From Methanobacteriota archaeon (GTDB taxonomy: Archaea > Halobacteriota > Bog-38 > Methanoflorentales > Methanoflorentaceae), in NCBI GenBank assembly GCA_003170935.1, contig PMYA01000051.1, positions 1-7,252 of the forward strand: 7,252 nt of DNA, in the 5' to 3' direction. The notes below the pieces were generated by a model. That model did no database searches. It was given only the letters and a program-made list of their open reading frames with translations, and was not told where the DNA came from. Of this stretch, positions 5,991 to 7,252 are shown piece after piece (within the stretch, counting starts at the first letter, position 1; each line of letters begins with the position of its first letter). A program made the position numbers and the translations under genes.

Positions 5991-6731
5991 ATGTCCACGA
6001 ACATCCTAAACAAAACGTTAAGCAGCGTTAATAGAGTTGTCACATTATGTTCCTTGACACTTCGAAGTATTGGCATGAACAAATATGGCATTAGGAAGTT
6101 TTATATATGCAATGTAGACTCTAGCGGGAAAGCCATCCCGTATGTTGATTCTGTAGAGAGGGCCTCGACCTATCAGTACAGCGTGTACATGTATACAAAG
6201 GATTTGATTATCGAGCACGGCCTCCTGCACATATTGGACATTGGCTGTGGAACTGGAGTAAAACTAGCGGAGATCATCTATCCGGTCTGCCAAGACATCA
6301 CCGGTATCGACGCAAAACATTGTATTGATATGTGCAAAAAACAGCACCCTTTCGGCCAATGGCTAACCGATGATATTGAGAATTCTAGCTTGAATCTTGG
6401 GAAAAAGTTTGACTTGATCATTTCTTCCGACGTCATAGAGCACTTGATCAACCCTGATCTTTTGTTGGCATACATTAAAAGATGCGCTAATGAAAATACC
6501 TGGATCGTGATTTCAACGCCCGAAAGGGACCTCGTAAGGGGGAAACGGCATTTTGGTCCGGCGCCGAACAAAGCCCACGTGAGAGAATGGAACAAGGCCG
6601 AGTTTTATCATTACATTGACACCAGCGGGTTTGAAATACTGGATCATTTCTTGGCGGATTCTGAAAAGAACGTGACCGATAGACCGACCCAGGTTGTCTT
6701 GTGCAGGATCAAGAAAACACCAAGGCATTAA
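5991..6731 (+). CDS. SAM-dependent class I methyltransferase
   Basis: This 246-residue Rossmann-fold methyltransferase uses S-adenosylmethionine. Motif I is ILDIGCGTGVKL (81-92), the acidic residue after strand 2 is D107 in ITGID, DD at 127-128 fits the adenine-contact position, and FDLIISSDVIEHL (140-152) is motif IV-like. ISTPERDLVRGKRHFGPAPN (174-193) followed by AHVREWNKAEFYHYI (195-209) is characteristic of methyltransferases found among glycosyltransferase genes. A sugar or glycan-precursor substrate is therefore likely but not proven. The start is uncertain: ATG 5991 has no ribosome site, while ATG 6075 (M29) follows GAAG by seven bases and begins MNKYGIRKFYICN, where relatives usually begin; that form would be 218 residues. 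A promoter lies at 5913-5942. The gene is not coupled to its neighbours. Confidence 0.9.
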   Translation: MSTNILNKTLSSVNRVVTLCSLTLRSIGMNKYGIRKFYICNVDSSGKAIPYVDSVERASTYQYSVYMYTKDLIIEHGLLHILDIGCGTGVKLAEIIYPVCQDITGIDAKHCIDMCKKQHPFGQWLTDDIENSSLNLGKKFDLIISSDVIEHLINPDLLLAYIKRCANENTWIVISTPERDLVRGKRHFGPAPNKAHVREWNKAEFYHYIDTSGFEILDHFLADSEKNVTDRPTQVVLCRIKKTPRH

Positions 6732-6886
6732 CCTCCTGAATGACCTCTTTTACATACCCGGCCGAACGGCTCGGACGTTTAGGATGGTCGGGCCATCGGT
6801 CAATATTGGTGTGCGTAAGAGTATCTTGTGAGTTCACCAGCTGAGACGTCGCTTTTCAGATAAGACGATATACAAGAGACGGTTAA
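6732..6886. other. Intergenic stretch after the methyltransferase
   Basis: No supported gene or clear terminator. A small hairpin (GATGG 6783-6787, CCATC 6793-6797, five-base loop) lacks a T run. One minus-strand frame is open across 6855-6709 but has no ATG or ribosome site. Confidence 0.4.
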
Positions 6887-7030
6887 AGATTTCAACGAGC
6901 GAGGGAGAAGTGCATAAATTACTTATTGTTTACTGCCACACCACAAAGCATATTTGCTCAGGTTTTAAGCGATGCATTTGACATGGTCTTTTTGGAAAAT
7001 ACATCAAAAAAAGGCGATGAAGACGAGTAA
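6887..7030 (+). pseudogene. Frame-shifted coding-like leader before the GT2 gene
   Basis: A strong purine ribosome-like site (GAGGGAG, 6901-6907) lies directly before GTG 6910, which opens MHKLLIVYCHTTKHICSG and stops at TGA 6979-6981. A second frame, open from 6887 to TAA 7028-7030, reads INYLLFTATPQSIFAQVL and then DAFDMVFLENTSKKGDEDE, clearly protein-like in composition. Its end overlaps ATG 7017 of the next gene by 14 bases, and a run of seven A (7006-7012) lies just before the overlap. The three frames (GTG 6910, the middle frame, the GT2 frame) are each offset by +1 from the one before. This could be a broken N-terminal part of the GT2 gene, a tiny upstream coupled gene, or a relic of another gene. 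I do not recognise its family. Confidence 0.35.
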
Positions 7031-7252
7031 TGCAACCTTAGAAACAAAGAAGTTGCTGACAATAATCGTACCTTATCGTAAAACCATGGATCCTGAGCGT
7101 GAAGAAAATTTAGATATAACTTTGGGGTATTGGAGCAAAACTGGAATTCCTAATTTAGTTGTATCTGAACATTCAGATGCACCGACTAAAAATTTAGACA
7201 CTTATACAAATTTATTTGAATCTTTTCAGGTTGTTTTTACCAACGCAAATGG
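7017..7252 (+). CDS. Glycosyltransferase family 2-like (GT-A fold), N-terminal part
   Basis: The frame is open from ATG 7017 to the right edge (78 complete codons). KKLLTIIVPYRKT (residues 11-23) is the first strand and nucleotide-binding entry of GT-A glycosyltransferases (LTIIVPYR type). EREENLDITLGYWSKTGIPN (27-46) is the helix that follows, and LVVSEHSDAP (47-56) replaces the usual VVDDGS strand with a variant seen in polymerase-like or galactosyltransferase-like GT2 relatives. FQVVFTNAN (70-78) begins the segment that normally runs into the donor site. The DxD motif and acceptor region lie outside the window. An earlier in-frame ATG at 6972 would add 15 residues (MHLTWSFWKIHQKKA); the upstream frame stop is TAA 6966-6968. 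AAGG just before ATG 7017 is very close for a ribosome site. The AT-rich codon use is unlike that of the lectin. Confidence 0.75.
   Translation, partial: MKTSNATLETKKLLTIIVPYRKTMDPEREENLDITLGYWSKTGIPNLVVSEHSDAPTKNLDTYTNLFESFQVVFTNAN

Noticed and set aside
6709..6855. Minus-strand frame containing DRWPDHPKRPSRSAGYVKEV
   Set aside because: It looks protein-like, but there is no ATG, no ribosome site, it overlaps the methyltransferase 3' end, and I recognise no family.

Overview
The window looks like a stretch of a bacterial surface-glycan (cell-wall or exopolysaccharide) region with many decayed gene fragments between intact genes. A Ktedonobacteria-like member of the Chloroflexota is my best guess. 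This rests on tandem PLL-type beta-propeller blades (the ALWHR...W..W pattern), which are abundant there but also occur in Actinobacteria and Myxobacteria, on a long orphan lipoprotein, and on isolated, widely spaced glycosyltransferase genes. The lineage is inference only. No rRNA, tRNA, CRISPR array, integrase or complete insertion sequence was seen.

Layout. Bases 1-363 (+) are the 3' end of a GC-rich PLL-like lectin gene whose start lies outside the window. Its blade pattern continues past the stop codon in a frame-shifted, decayed form to about base 660. A 20-base near-palindrome (741-760) separates it from a GT4-type glycosyltransferase on the minus strand (779-2005, GTG start with a good Shine-Dalgarno). 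A 362-base divergent spacer follows, then a second GT-B-type glycosyltransferase on the plus strand (2368-3666).

Bases 3667-4585 are mostly non-coding or decayed. They hold one weak candidate small gene (4144-4443) that abuts a good-looking promoter and could be leaderless. Then come an unrecognised secreted lipoprotein (4586-5542), an amber-interrupted reading frame (5621-5905), a clear sigma70-like promoter (5913-5942), a SAM-dependent methyltransferase (5991-6731), and the 5' end of an AT-rich GT2-type glycosyltransferase (7017 to the window end) preceded by overlapping, frame-shifted coding-like sequence.

How they may work together. Two GT-B glycosyltransferases, one GT-A glycosyltransferase and one small-molecule or sugar methyltransferase fit assembly and decoration of an extracellular polysaccharide. 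The lipoprotein and the lectin would act outside the membrane. The genes do not form a tight operon: orientation switches, the gaps are long, and base composition steps from about 62% GC in the lectin tail to about 31% GC at the right edge. I read this as a patchwork locus built by repeated acquisition and loss. I found no convincing new multi-gene system. The best leads are the decaying propeller tail, the amber-interrupted frame, and the frame-shifted leader of the last gene.
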